From the NCBI GenBank assembly GCA_021795255.1, contig JAJYPQ010000177.1:1-7579 (forward strand): a stretch of DNA of 7,579 bases. The letters are read 5' to 3'. The notes under the pieces are model-generated. The model worked only from the letters and a program-made list of their open reading frames with translations, ran no database searches and had not been told where the DNA came from. The stretch comes from Pseudomonadota bacterium. Its GTDB lineage: Bacteria > Pseudomonadota > Gammaproteobacteria > Acidiferrobacterales > Acidiferrobacteraceae. A program made the translations under genes and the position numbers. How positions within the stretch are numbered: position 1 is the stretch's first letter; each line of letters opens with the position of its first letter. This document shows, piece by piece, positions 1 through 6,562 of this stretch.

Positions 1-472
1 GTTGCGGGTACGGCTCGTGCGCGCCGAGACCTTGGCTCTGGTGGCGCGCGAGATCGGGCTTGGCGATGTGCTACGGCTTGGTCCGGGCGAGTTGAAGAGT
101 GGGGGTTTTGATCGCGACTCGATCCTTGCCGACGGCTTCGAGGCGGTGGTAGGCGCCTTATACCAAGACGGCGGCTACCATGAGGCGCGGCGGATTTTGA
201 TGGAACTTTTCGCGTCCCGCTTGGCCGGCATCGATGCCCATGCCCAAGCAAAGGACGCAAAGACGCTTTTGCAGGAGTTCCTGCAGGGGCGCGGTTTGGA
301 ATTGCCACAATATGAACTTCTTGGCATTAGCGGACAGGATCATGAACAATACTTTAAGGTGGCCTGCCACGTGCCGGGCTTGAAGGAAGCAACGCAAGGT
401 GCGGGATCGACGCGTCGCTACGCCGAGCAAGAGGCGGCTCGTTTGGCCTTAAGACGCCTCTGCCGGTCATGA
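1..472 (+). CDS. rnc: Ribonuclease III, C-terminal part (5' end outside window)
   Basis: RNase III cleaves double-stranded RNA during rRNA maturation and mRNA turnover. The reading frame is open from the window edge (first full codon at base 2), so the N-terminal ~70 residues, including the first catalytic signature motif, are missing. The visible part covers the second half of the endonuclease domain, with the family strings LRLGPGELKSGGF and DSILADGFEA. The Asp and Glu of ILADxxEA (visible residues 44 and 47) correspond to the metal-binding D114/E117 pair of the E. coli enzyme. A double-stranded-RNA-binding domain follows from about visible residue 84 (KDAKTLLQEFLQGRG) to the end, with the usual GxGSTRRYAEQEAA helix. 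The stop codon overlaps the era ATG (ATGA), which fits translational coupling in the standard rnc-era operon. Identification rests on close resemblance to the family along the whole visible length. Confidence 0.96.
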   Translation, partial: LRVRLVRAETLALVAREIGLGDVLRLGPGELKSGGFDRDSILADGFEAVVGALYQDGGYHEARRILMELFASRLAGIDAHAQAKDAKTLLQEFLQGRGLELPQYELLGISGQDHEQYFKVACHVPGLKEATQGAGSTRRYAEQEAARLALRRLCRS

Positions 473-1371
473 GCGACTTTCGCAGCGGCTCCATCGCGAT
501 CTTCGGCCGGCCCAACGTCGGCAAGTCGACTCTGATTAATCGCCTGCTCGGACATAAGCTCGTCATTACCTCACCCAAGCCCCAGACGACGCGCCATCGC
601 ATCCTCGGGATCAAGACCACGGAAGAGGCCCAGTTCCTGTACCTGGATACCCCGGGACTTGTATGGGGTGGCAAGGGGGCCTTGGCTCAGCATATGGATC
701 GCGCGGTGGCGCAAGGGGTGGAGGAGGCGGATTGTCTGGTGTTTGTGGCCGCGTGTCCACGCTTTCAGGAAGACGACGAGCGGGTCCTCACGTTTATCGG
801 CGACCATCTCCACGGCCGCCCGGTGGTCCTGGCACTCAATAAGGTCGATCGCCTCGCGCAAAAAGACGCCTTGCTTCCGCTGATAGCAACGCTTGCCGCG
901 CGCGGCGCGTTCGCCGAGATTGTGCCCTTGTCGGCACGCGATGGAACGAACGTCGAGGCGCTCGAGAGGATTATCGCAAGCCAGCTTCCCAAGCGCGAGG
1001 CGCTTTACCCGAGCGACCAGTTAAGCGACCGCAGCGACCGGTTTCTGGTCGCCGAGTTTGTCCGTGAGCAGGTCTGTCGGCGGTTTTCGCAAGAGATACC
1101 CTATGTGACGACTGTCGATATCGAGACCTTCAAGGTCGACAAGAAGGTCATCCGGATCGAGGGTGTTATTTACGTCGAGAAAGAGGGCCAGAAGGCCATT
1201 TTGGTAGGCCAAGGTGGGGCCGGGCTTAAGGCCGTGGGCACGGCCGCGCGGCGTGAGATTGAACGCCACCTAGGCCAGAAGATCTATCTCGGACTGTGGG
1301 TTAAGGTACGCAGTGGATGGTCCGATGATTTGCGGGCCTTGCGGAGTTTGGGGTACGCGGGCGACAATTAG
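469..1371 (+). CDS. era: GTPase Era, 30S ribosome assembly factor
   Basis: Era binds the 3' end of 16S rRNA and checks maturation of the small ribosomal subunit. The 300-residue product has the normal family length. The G motifs are all present: P-loop GRPNVGKST (13-21), the switch region QTTRHRI (39-45), DTPG (60-63), NKVD (124-127) and LSA (154-156). The C-terminal third is the KH RNA-binding domain, recognisable from EGQKAILVGQGGAGLKAVG; its GxxG loop reads GQGG where GKKG or GKGG is more usual. The ATG start sits in an ATGA overlap with the rnc stop and has no strong Shine-Dalgarno sequence of its own, so reinitiation after rnc is likely. Three bases separate its stop from the recO start. 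Confidence 0.97.
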   Translation: MSDFRSGSIAIFGRPNVGKSTLINRLLGHKLVITSPKPQTTRHRILGIKTTEEAQFLYLDTPGLVWGGKGALAQHMDRAVAQGVEEADCLVFVAACPRFQEDDERVLTFIGDHLHGRPVVLALNKVDRLAQKDALLPLIATLAARGAFAEIVPLSARDGTNVEALERIIASQLPKREALYPSDQLSDRSDRFLVAEFVREQVCRRFSQEIPYVTTVDIETFKVDKKVIRIEGVIYVEKEGQKAILVGQGGAGLKAVGTAARREIERHLGQKIYLGLWVKVRSGWSDDLRALRSLGYAGDN

Positions 1372-1374
1372 TCA

Positions 1375-2088
1375 ATGCGTACCGAAGACGAGCGCGGATT
1401 TGTTCTGCATCGTTACCCCTACGGCGAAACCAGCGTTTTGCTCGAGGTCTTCTCGTTTGCATTTGGGCGCGTGGGACTTGTGGCCCGTGGTGTCCGCCGT
1501 CCGGGCAAGAGTTTTGCTGGGGCTCATCTCAGACCCTTTCAGCCTTTGCGCCTCGGATGGTCCGCGCGCGGCGAGCTCGGCACGCTTACGCAGGCCGAGG
1601 CGCTTGAGGGCGCGATCGAAATGCAGGGCAACGCGGTTTGGTGTGCCTTTTATGTGAACGAATTGGTGTTGCGGCTTCTCCATCGCCACGAGGCCCATGG
1701 CGAGCTGTACGAGGCCTATGAAACGGTGTTGCGTACGTTGTCTGCGAGTGGCTGCCAAGAGGCGGCGCTACGGATATTCGAAAAACGGCTGCTTGCGTCT
1801 CTCGGTTACGGTTTGGGTCTCAGTCATGACCCGCAAAGCGGGGAGCCGATACGGCCGGCTGGTCGCTATCGCTACATCCTGGAAGAGGGTGCGATCGAGA
1901 GCGCCTCGCTCAATGAAGGCGTGGGTGTCATGGGGAGTACCTTGATAGCGCTTGCCAAAGAAGATCTGAGCGATCCCGACCAGCTACGCGAAGCAAAAGG
2001 GCTTTTGCGCACCGTTCTGGCGCGGCTCCTCGGCGGCAAGCCCCTGCATACCCGCAACCTCTTTCGCAGTATGCGCGAGATCGCATGA
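1375..2088 (+). CDS. recO: DNA repair protein RecO
   Basis: RecO acts in the RecFOR pathway: it anneals complementary strands and helps load RecA onto SSB-covered single-stranded DNA. The 237-residue protein matches the family in length. The N-terminal OB-fold is visible as [20 protein letters not shown] followed by [15 protein letters not shown]. The helical C-terminal domain contains the typical [10 protein letters not shown] segment (about residues 93-102) and [15 protein letters not shown] (about 135-149). No CxxC zinc-finger cysteines are present, as in the E. coli type of RecO. The ATG lies 3 bases after the era stop, and its TGA overlaps the pdxJ ATG (ATGA). The era-recO-pdxJ order is conserved in many beta- and gammaproteobacteria and supports the call. 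Confidence 0.95.
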   Translation: MRTEDERGFVLHRYPYGETSVLLEVFSFAFGRVGLVARGVRRPGKSFAGAHLRPFQPLRLGWSARGELGTLTQAEALEGAIEMQGNAVWCAFYVNELVLRLLHRHEAHGELYEAYETVLRTLSASGCQEAALRIFEKRLLASLGYGLGLSHDPQSGEPIRPAGRYRYILEEGAIESASLNEGVGVMGSTLIALAKEDLSDPDQLREAKGLLRTVLARLLGGKPLHTRNLFRSMREIA

Positions 2089-2810
2089 AGCTTGGCGTCA
2101 ACATTGACCACGTGGCAACCCTGCGGGCCGCGCGCGGCACCCGCTATCCCGATCCCATTCAAGCGGCCTTGATGGCAGAACAAGCCGGGGCTGATGCCAT
2201 CACCTTGCATTTGCGCGAGGATCGGCGGCACATAAAGGAACGGGATGTGGCCTTACTGAGCGATATCCTGACGACCCGCATGAATCTCGAGATGGCGGTC
2301 ACAGACGAGATGATTGCGATCGCCGTTCGGTATAAGCCGGCCGATTGCTGCCTGGTGCCCGAGCGCCGTCAGGAGCTCACAACCGAAGGGGGACTCGACG
2401 TCGTGGCGCACGAGGCGCAGGTGGCCGCGGCTTGCCGGATGCTGGCGGCAGCAGCGGTGCGGGTGTCACTTTTTATTGACCCGGAGCCGCGTCAAATTGA
2501 GGCCGCGTGCCGCACCGGCGCGCCGGTCGTTGAGCTTCATACCGGCACTTATGCCGACGCGACGGGGGTAGCGCAGGAGCGCGAGTATGGCCGGATCGTA
2601 GCGGCCGTGAAAGAGGCGCAAGCGCTTGGTCTGCGGGTCCATGCCGGCCACGGTCTTCATTACCACAATGTCTCGGCTATTGCAGCGATTCCCGGCATAC
2701 GCGAACTCAATATTGGGCATGCGATCATTGCCCGCGCGGTGTTTACCGGACTCGGTCCTGCGGTCACCGAGATGAAGCGCCTGATGGTGGCGGCGGCACA
2801 ACCGCTGTGA
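2085..2810 (+). CDS. pdxJ: Pyridoxine 5'-phosphate synthase PdxJ
   Basis: PdxJ condenses 3-amino-2-oxopropyl phosphate with 1-deoxy-D-xylulose 5-phosphate to give pyridoxine 5'-phosphate, the last ring-forming step of the DXP-dependent vitamin B6 pathway. The 241-residue TIM-barrel protein has all family blocks in order: NIDHVATLR (6-14), the phosphate/substrate loop HLREDRRHI (42-50), NLEMA (67-71, carrying the catalytic Glu), the [15 protein letters not shown] loop, [14 protein letters not shown], the AGHGL histidine and ELNIGHAI near the C-terminus. No key residue appears missing. The start overlaps the recO stop (ATGA) and the stop overlaps the acpS GTG (GTGA), so it is embedded in a translationally coupled operon. 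Confidence 0.97.
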   Translation: MKLGVNIDHVATLRAARGTRYPDPIQAALMAEQAGADAITLHLREDRRHIKERDVALLSDILTTRMNLEMAVTDEMIAIAVRYKPADCCLVPERRQELTTEGGLDVVAHEAQVAAACRMLAAAAVRVSLFIDPEPRQIEAACRTGAPVVELHTGTYADATGVAQEREYGRIVAAVKEAQALGLRVHAGHGLHYHNVSAIAAIPGIRELNIGHAIIARAVFTGLGPAVTEMKRLMVAAAQPL

Positions 2811-3187
2811 TCGTGGGCATCGGGACGGACATCGTGCGCGTCGCCCGCTTAAGCGCGGGCTTGCGCCGGTTCGGCAGCCGCTACGCCGCACGGATTTTGA
2901 GTCCGGACGAGCACCAGGAGTTCGCAACCGCGGCCCGGCCCGCGCACTTTCTGGCCAAGCGTTTTGCCGTGAAAGAGGCGACCGCCAAGGCCTTGGGCAC
3001 GGGCTTTCGGGGCGCCTTCGCGCTGCGCGACATCACCGTCGCGCACACTGCCTTGGGGCAGCCGCGCCTGGTGCTGAAAGGCGATGCGCAGGCCTTCGCT
3101 CGCAAGCTTAAGGTGGGGGCGATGCATGTGACGTTAAGCGACGAAGAGGAGTATGCGGTGGCCTTTGTCGTGCTGGAGCAGGCCTAG
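2807..3187 (+). CDS. acpS: Holo-[acyl-carrier-protein] synthase AcpS
   Basis: AcpS transfers 4'-phosphopantetheine from coenzyme A to a serine of apo-ACP, activating it for fatty-acid synthesis. The 126-residue length is normal. The first signature GIGTDIV (4-10) carries the Mg-binding Asp8, and the second, [19 protein letters not shown] (48-66), carries Glu57. [18 protein letters not shown] is the usual C-terminal strand. Residue 11 is Arg where many homologues have Glu (GTDIVEI); this site varies between lineages and is probably harmless. The GTG start is chosen because it overlaps the pdxJ TGA (GTGA) and puts the first strand (MIVGIGTD) at the very N-terminus, as in the family. It is the last gene of the operon; a terminator-like hairpin lies about 30 bases downstream. 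Confidence 0.96.
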   Translation: MIVGIGTDIVRVARLSAGLRRFGSRYAARILSPDEHQEFATAARPAHFLAKRFAVKEATAKALGTGFRGAFALRDITVAHTALGQPRLVLKGDAQAFARKLKVGAMHVTLSDEEEYAVAFVVLEQA

Positions 3188-3218
3188 CAGGCGCGGCCTT
3201 ACCGAAGCCTTTCACGAC

Positions 3219-3248
3219 CGGTCGCTGACGTGCTCAGCACCGCTTTTT
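3219..3248 (+). terminator. Rho-independent terminator candidate after acpS
   Basis: Outer arms CGGT/ACCG (3219-3222 with 3239-3242) and inner arms GCTGA/TCAGC (3224-3228 with 3234-3238) form a 9-bp stem with a single bulged C at 3223 and a 5-base loop. One C and five T residues (3244-3248) follow. Position 32 bases after the acpS stop and orientation fit the end of the rnc-acpS operon. Folding energy was not computed. Confidence 0.6.
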
Positions 3249-3292
3249 GCGATACTAGAAGGTGGCTACAAGGTGCGCAAGGCGTCTGATCG

Positions 3293-3313
3293 GGTGGGCC
3301 CTTTAGGCCGACC
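3293..3313. other. Hairpin between convergent acpS and yggX, no T-tract
   Basis: An 8-base inverted repeat (GGTGGGCC and GGCCGACC) with one central mismatch and a 5-base loop lies between the ends of acpS and the convergent YggX gene. No T-run follows on either strand, so it is at best a weak or Rho-assisted end for the minus-strand transcript. The rest of 3188-3350 shows no convincing gene. Confidence 0.3.
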
Positions 3314-3350
3314 AAGCGGGGCGACTGCGCGGCCAGCCCTTCTCCCCAGA

Positions 3351-3617
3351 TTACTTTTTACTGCCGGCGGCCTTTAAGACTGGTGCCTGTCCCTCAAAAA
3401 AGAAGGCGCGCATCATGCCTTCGATATCCTCAAGGGCCTCGGGGTCAGCGGTGTTCAGGTGGTGGTCGTTCATGAGCACCGAGAGTTGATCGAGCCACTG
3501 AAGCCACGCTTCCTTTGAGACCTCTTCAAAGATGCGTTGCCCGAGTTCGCCCGGATAAGGGGGGCGATCGAGACCCGGGGCGCTGCGTTTCAGTACCCGA
3601 CATTGAACCATGTGCAA
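3351..3617 (-). CDS. yggX: YggX-family Fe(2+)-trafficking / Fe-S protection protein
   Basis: Small cytosolic protein of the YggX family, which protects Fe-S clusters against oxidants and is proposed to handle labile iron. The product (88 residues) matches the usual ~90. It shows the conserved Cys near the N-terminus (MVQC, Cys6), then PGLDRPPYPGELGQRIFEEV, SKEAWLQWLDQ, and LMNDHHLN (the equivalent of LINEKHLN), ending with the FFxEGQ segment. The start is assigned to a TTG at 3617: an AGGAG at 3625-3629 sits 7 bases upstream of it, whereas the in-frame ATG at 3611 would be 13 bases away. Both starts retain the conserved Cys. It is divergent from the A-type Fe-S carrier gene and convergent with acpS; the Fe-S neighbour fits its role. 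The C-terminal AAGSKK extension is not conserved in relatives I can recall. Confidence 0.93.
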   Translation of the reverse strand: MHMVQCRVLKRSAPGLDRPPYPGELGQRIFEEVSKEAWLQWLDQLSVLMNDHHLNTADPEALEDIEGMMRAFFFEGQAPVLKAAGSKK

Positions 3618-3647
3618 GATCGTTCTCCTACAAGCCATAAGGGCATC

Positions 3648-3677
3648 AGTATAAGGGAGCCTGGGGCTCTTAAGGAA
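3648..3677 (-). promoter_or_regulatory. Sigma70-like promoter candidate for yggX
   Basis: Read on the minus strand, a -10 element TATACT (3653-3648) lies 18 bases from a weak -35 TTCCTT (3677-3672). Transcription would begin near 3641 and give a leader of about 24 bases to the TTG start. The -10 is good (5 of 6 to consensus) and the -35 is poor, so activator dependence or a second arrangement is possible. Confidence 0.42.
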
Positions 3678-3686
3678 GGTGCCTTA
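3671..3686. promoter_or_regulatory. Dyad overlapping both divergent -35 regions, possible operator
   Basis: TAAGG (3671-3675) and CCTTA (3682-3686) form a perfect 5-base inverted repeat with a 6-base spacer. It spans the proposed -35 elements of the yggX and A-type carrier promoters. A second perfect dyad, GAGCC-TGG-GGCTC (3657-3669), lies in the yggX promoter spacer. The placement suits a regulator acting on both genes, but neither dyad matches a Fur or IscR site I recognise. Short dyads also arise by chance. Confidence 0.28.
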
Positions 3687-3712
3687 CGTTGCGCGGGCGA
3701 TCGGGCTATACT
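3684..3712 (+). promoter_or_regulatory. Sigma70-like promoter candidate for the A-type carrier gene
   Basis: A -10 element TATACT (3707-3712) is preceded at 17 bases by TTACGT (3684-3689), a weak -35. A TTGCGC at 3689 looks better but leaves only 12 bases. Start of transcription would be near 3718-3720, giving a short leader of about 17 bases before the ATG at 3736. GGAGG at 3726-3730 is the ribosome binding site, 5 bases from that ATG. Confidence 0.45.
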
Positions 3713-3735
3713 GCGGTTTTCGTCCGGAGGTTGCT

Positions 3736-4149
3736 ATGCCCCAAGAGATGAGAGTAGAGAACACGCAGTCCCGTTTCCCGGCCCTACTGGCAGACGAGAT
3801 CCATGTGACTGAATCCGCTCGCGAAAAGCTGACCGAGATCGTCTCCCAGGCGGCCGCCGATGGTGTCATAGGGGTGCGCGTTTTTGTCTCAGGGGGCGGT
3901 TGTAGCGGACTGACCTACGGCATGGTGATGGCCGAAAGCCAAGGTGAACGGGACGCCGTCTGGCAAGCCCAGGGGCTACGCATTTTTGTTGACGCCGTGG
4001 CCTTGAGCTATCTCGATGGTGCCGAAATCGACTACAGCGAGGACGGCGAGGCCCGGTTCCTGTTCCGCAATGTCTTCGCGCGGTCCGGCGGTGGCGGTGC
4101 CTGCGGAGGGTGTGGTGGTGGTGGCGGCGGCGGGTGCGGCTCCCACTAA
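3736..4149 (+). CDS. A-type Fe-S cluster carrier (IscA/ErpA/HesB-like) with Gly/Cys-rich tail
   Basis: A-type carriers bind iron or a [2Fe-2S]/[4Fe-4S] cluster and deliver it to apoproteins in the cytosol. The HesB/IscA core runs from about residue 22 (IHVTESAREKLTEIV) to 114, including GVRVFVSGGGCSGLTYGM with the first ligand Cys56, IFVDAVALSYLDGAEIDY and FLFRNVF. In IscA/ErpA the core is followed by NPN and a Cys-Gly-Cys pair. Here NP is lost, and residues 117-137 are a Gly-rich tail with Cys123, Cys126 and Cys134, ending CGSH, so ligand spacing is CxxC plus a distant Cys instead of CxC. The length of 137 exceeds the usual 107-120. GGAGG 5 bases upstream supports the ATG at 3736 over the next one at 3748. 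The tail codons overlap the start of the ATP-grasp gene. It is ErpA-like in general role, but I do not assign a symbol because the tail is atypical. Confidence 0.9.
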   Translation: MPQEMRVENTQSRFPALLADEIHVTESAREKLTEIVSQAAADGVIGVRVFVSGGGCSGLTYGMVMAESQGERDAVWQAQGLRIFVDAVALSYLDGAEIDYSEDGEARFLFRNVFARSGGGGACGGCGGGGGGGCGSH

Positions 4150-5390
4150 CAAGACCTCGCCTTCTCATTATGGCACCGTTCGGAAGTTACCGGACGGTGC
4201 CTTTCCTTGAGGCCGCGCAAAGACAGGCTGATGTGGTCCTGGCGAGTGACGGCTCTTCGAATCTCGTCAGTTCCGGCCTGCCGGGCCTGCGGCTACCGTT
4301 TCACGATCTTGCGGCCTGCCGGGAACGGCTGCGTGAGGAAATGGCGCGCAATGGCCCTTTCCAGGCGATTCTCGGGCTTGATGATAAGGGCGCCGAGATC
4401 GCCGGCGCGCTCGCGCCGTTGTTGGGCCTGCCCGGTAATCCCCCGCTATCTCTCAAAATCGCGCGGCGCAAGGATTGGGCGCGCGCGGCCCTTGAGAAGG
4501 CCCAGGTGCGCGTCCCTTGGCACCGAGTGTTGGCGCTCGATGAGGGGCTTTTGGCGCTTTCCGATCTCCCTTATCCGCTAGTCCTAAAGCCTATTGCCCT
4601 GGCCGGTAGCCGCGGGGTCATGCGGGTCGATGATGAGCCGGGATTACGCCAAGCCCTCATGCGCCTGCGGGGGATTCTGACCCATGCCGAACAGGGTTTG
4701 GGGCATTTGGCCTTGGTGGAGCAGTTTATCGCTGGATTTGAGCTAGCCCTCGAGGGTCTTTTGGTCCGTGGGGCGCTACAAACGCTAGCAATTTTCGATA
4801 AGCCAGAGCCCCTGAACGGCCCGTTCTTCGAGGAGACCTACTATATTACCCCATCCCGGCTTGAGCCCACGGTGGCCGAGGCCGTGCGCCGCGAAGTCGA
4901 ACGGGGAGCCGCAGCCTACGGCTTGCGGGAAGGCCCCATCCACGCCGAATGCCGGGTGAACGCCGAGGGGGTATGGATCATCGAGATCGCCGCTCGTACG
5001 ATTGGCGGCCTGTGCGGACGTTTGCTCCGCTTTGGGACCGGCTATTCGCTCGAAGACGTGGTCGTAGCTCATGCCCTCGGGGCACCCCTAGCGCCTAGGG
5101 CGCCAAAGGACGAGGCGGCCGGGGTTCTGATGATTCCGATTCCCGCCCTCGGGATACTAAAAAGGGTCGAGGGGCTCACGCAGGCCGATCGGGTTCCAGG
5201 GATAGTCGAAATCGTGATTGATGCCCGTGAAGGTCAGGAGCTTGTGCCGCTGCCGGAAGGGGCGAGTTACTTAGGTTTTATCTTTGCGCGCGGCCCTGAT
5301 CCCGAGTCTGTGTATCAGGCGTTAAAGACCGCCCATGGCCATTTGCGGTTCGTGTTGGCGCCGGTCTTCCGGGCCGTGGTCAGCCGTTAG
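4134..5390 (+). CDS. ATP-grasp ligase-like protein, substrate unknown
   Basis: ATP-grasp enzymes activate a carboxylate as an acyl phosphate and join it to an amine or other nucleophile. The product (418 residues) starts with a Rossmann-like lid domain: strand RLLIMAPF, then GSYRTVPFLEAA, ASDGS and the LGLDDKGAEIAGALA helix. Next comes the ATP-grasp fold: YPLVLKPIALAGSRGVMRV (ATP Lys152 and the Gly-rich loop), LVEQFIAGFELALEGLL (195-210), FDKPEPLNGPFFEE, GPIHAECRVN (268-276) and the metal-binding IIEIAARTIGGLCGR, where IEIAAR replaces the common EINPR. The C-terminal part (GVLMIPIPALGIL to YLGFIFARG) resembles the domain of L-amino-acid-ligase-type enzymes. The GTG at 4134 is preferred because the first strand RLLI is needed; it overlaps the carrier gene by 16 bases and has only a G-rich upstream stretch as ribosome site. 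The ATG at 4170 would cut that strand and lacks a Shine-Dalgarno sequence. A 12-bp hairpin lies at codons 13-23. Confidence 0.85.
   Translation: MRLPLTRPRLLIMAPFGSYRTVPFLEAAQRQADVVLASDGSSNLVSSGLPGLRLPFHDLAACRERLREEMARNGPFQAILGLDDKGAEIAGALAPLLGLPGNPPLSLKIARRKDWARAALEKAQVRVPWHRVLALDEGLLALSDLPYPLVLKPIALAGSRGVMRVDDEPGLRQALMRLRGILTHAEQGLGHLALVEQFIAGFELALEGLLVRGALQTLAIFDKPEPLNGPFFEETYYITPSRLEPTVAEAVRREVERGAAAYGLREGPIHAECRVNAEGVWIIEIAARTIGGLCGRLLRFGTGYSLEDVVVAHALGAPLAPRAPKDEAAGVLMIPIPALGILKRVEGLTQADRVPGIVEIVIDAREGQELVPLPEGASYLGFIFARGPDPESVYQALKTAHGHLRFVLAPVFRAVVSR
4172..4201 (+). promoter_or_regulatory. Strong hairpin inside the 5' coding end of the ATP-grasp gene
   Basis: Arms 4172-4183 (GGCACCGTTCGG) and 4190-4201 (CCGGACGGTGCC) pair over 12 positions with a single G-U wobble in RNA and a 6-base loop (AAGTTA). 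TTTCCTT follows. It begins 22 bases after the carrier-gene stop. It may be a terminator or attenuator that limits read-through, or a structure that protects the carrier mRNA end. The following T-tract is interrupted, so it should be leaky if it terminates at all. The same bases encode the conserved GSYRT region of the ATP-grasp protein. Confidence 0.5.
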
Positions 5391-6402
5391 GGTGGATCGC
5401 GGGTTCGCGAAACCAGGACTGCCAGAGGGAGGTCGCAAGCATCAAAAGCAGGGGCCCCGCTATGACACCAACAAGACCGAAGACCTTGGCGCCCCCGAGA
5501 ATGCTCAGTAACAGCGCGATAAACGGCACCGCACTTTCCTTACCTGTGACCAGAGGCCGGAGAACGAGGTCGGCGGCGGTAATGACGCTCGTACCCCAGA
5601 TCGCCGTAAGCACTCCCGCCAAGACGTGGCCTGTTACCATAAGCCAGCCGCACACGATGGCCAGTACCGCCCCGGCCCCAAAGGGAACGGCCGATAGTAG
5701 GATCGTGGCCACAAGCCAGCTGGGCCAGACCGGCATGCCGGCGATGCCATAACTCCCCCCGATCAAGAGCCCCTCGACGAGTCCCACGCCTATGATGCCG
5801 AACATGACGGCACGCGCCGATTGGGCGGCGATCGTCAAGACCTGTTGCCCTCTGGGCCCCCAAAGGGATTGCGCCATCCAGCTCAGTTCCGATGCGACTC
5901 GTTCACCGCGTAAGGCGAACGAAAAAACCACAAGTGAGGCGATCAGGGTGTGGAGGACAAAGATCCATACGTGGCCTAAGCTCGCACTGACGAGATCGGA
6001 GTGGTGGCCTAAGTAGTGCAAAAGAACCTTCGCATTGAATCGGTGCAGATGTTGAGCGAGCCAGGGCCCAACCAAAGGGGTATGCGCGAGTTGCGGGGGG
6101 ACGTTCACCAGGGGTCCGCCGCTGCGCCAGCGGGCAATGAGGGGCTGAAGACTGCTGGCCAGCGTCCCAATAATGAGCCACGTGGGGAGGGCGATCACCG
6201 CAAGCCAGGTCAAGGCATGAAGCAGGGCGCCTACGACGCGCGGAAGCCGAAAGGCGTTTTCGGCCGCAAGTTGCGCACGCCAGCCAACGGTGCATAGGAC
6301 CGCGCCCATGAAAATTGGGACTGTATAAGGACTTAAGGGATAGAGCGCCAGAATGAATAAGACCGCCAGCGCCGCCCGTCCATAGCGACTGCCGCGGGTC
6401 AC
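5380..6402 (-). CDS. AI-2E/PerM-family membrane transporter
   Basis: Inner-membrane protein of the AI-2E transporter (PerM/YdiK/TqsA) superfamily. Family members include exporters of autoinducer-2 and proposed Na+/H+ antiporters; the substrate here cannot be told. The 340 residues show the family layout: two N-terminal membrane segments (about 9-38) and a third at 60-84. A polar loop of ~65 residues follows, then a segment at 143-164, and a C-terminal set at 197-220, 226-260 and 260-280. The final block carries the signature ADLVLRPLVTGKESAVPF (277-294), then LLLSILGGAKVFGLVGVIAGPLLL. The GTG at 6402 is the first available start in the frame; AGGT 9 bases upstream is only a weak ribosome site. 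The last 11 bases overlap the end of the convergent ATP-grasp gene. Confidence 0.92.
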   Translation of the reverse strand: MTRGSRYGRAALAVLFILALYPLSPYTVPIFMGAVLCTVGWRAQLAAENAFRLPRVVGALLHALTWLAVIALPTWLIIGTLASSLQPLIARWRSGGPLVNVPPQLAHTPLVGPWLAQHLHRFNAKVLLHYLGHHSDLVSASLGHVWIFVLHTLIASLVVFSFALRGERVASELSWMAQSLWGPRGQQVLTIAAQSARAVMFGIIGVGLVEGLLIGGSYGIAGMPVWPSWLVATILLSAVPFGAGAVLAIVCGWLMVTGHVLAGVLTAIWGTSVITAADLVLRPLVTGKESAVPFIALLLSILGGAKVFGLVGVIAGPLLLMLATSLWQSWFREPAIHPNG

Positions 6403-6503
6403 AACAGCCGGACCTGGGGCCTGCGCGCCGCGATGTCTGGTAGTGGCCAGAGGCCGGCCGGTGGGGTGGGGGTTCTATATCCAAGCTGGTTCAGCATAAC
6501 GGT

Positions 6504-6533
6504 ATCATTAAGCTTTGGGGGCCGCGAAGTCAA
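6504..6533 (-). promoter_or_regulatory. Sigma70-like promoter candidate for the AI-2E family gene
   Basis: On the minus strand TTGACT (6533-6528) is 5 of 6 to the -35 consensus and is followed at 18 bases by AATGAT (6509-6504), 4 of 6 to the -10. Transcription would start near 6497, leaving a GC-rich leader of about 95 bases before the GTG at 6402. I see no small ORF or recognised riboswitch in that leader. Confidence 0.4.
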
Positions 6534-6562
6534 TCAGCCCGCACCGGGCCGAACGCTCGCTT

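Noticed and set aside
3188..3350. tRNA or small RNA gene between acpS and yggX
   Set aside because: No cloverleaf arms or T-loop consensus were found; only the terminator and a second mismatched hairpin are supported.
3153..3377. Open frame of 74 codons across the acpS end and the downstream gap
   Set aside because: It overlaps acpS, passes through the terminator hairpin and shows no ribosome site or family features.
4110..4133. Earlier GTG start for the ATP-grasp gene
   Set aside because: It would add WWWWRRR-type residues read from the GGT/GGC repeat of the carrier gene, and the GGAGG directly touching the GTG leaves no spacing for initiation.
4090..4138. GGT/GGC repeat tract as a microsatellite or mobile repeat
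   Set aside because: It is fully explained as glycine codons of the carrier tail; no flanking duplication or element ends are visible.
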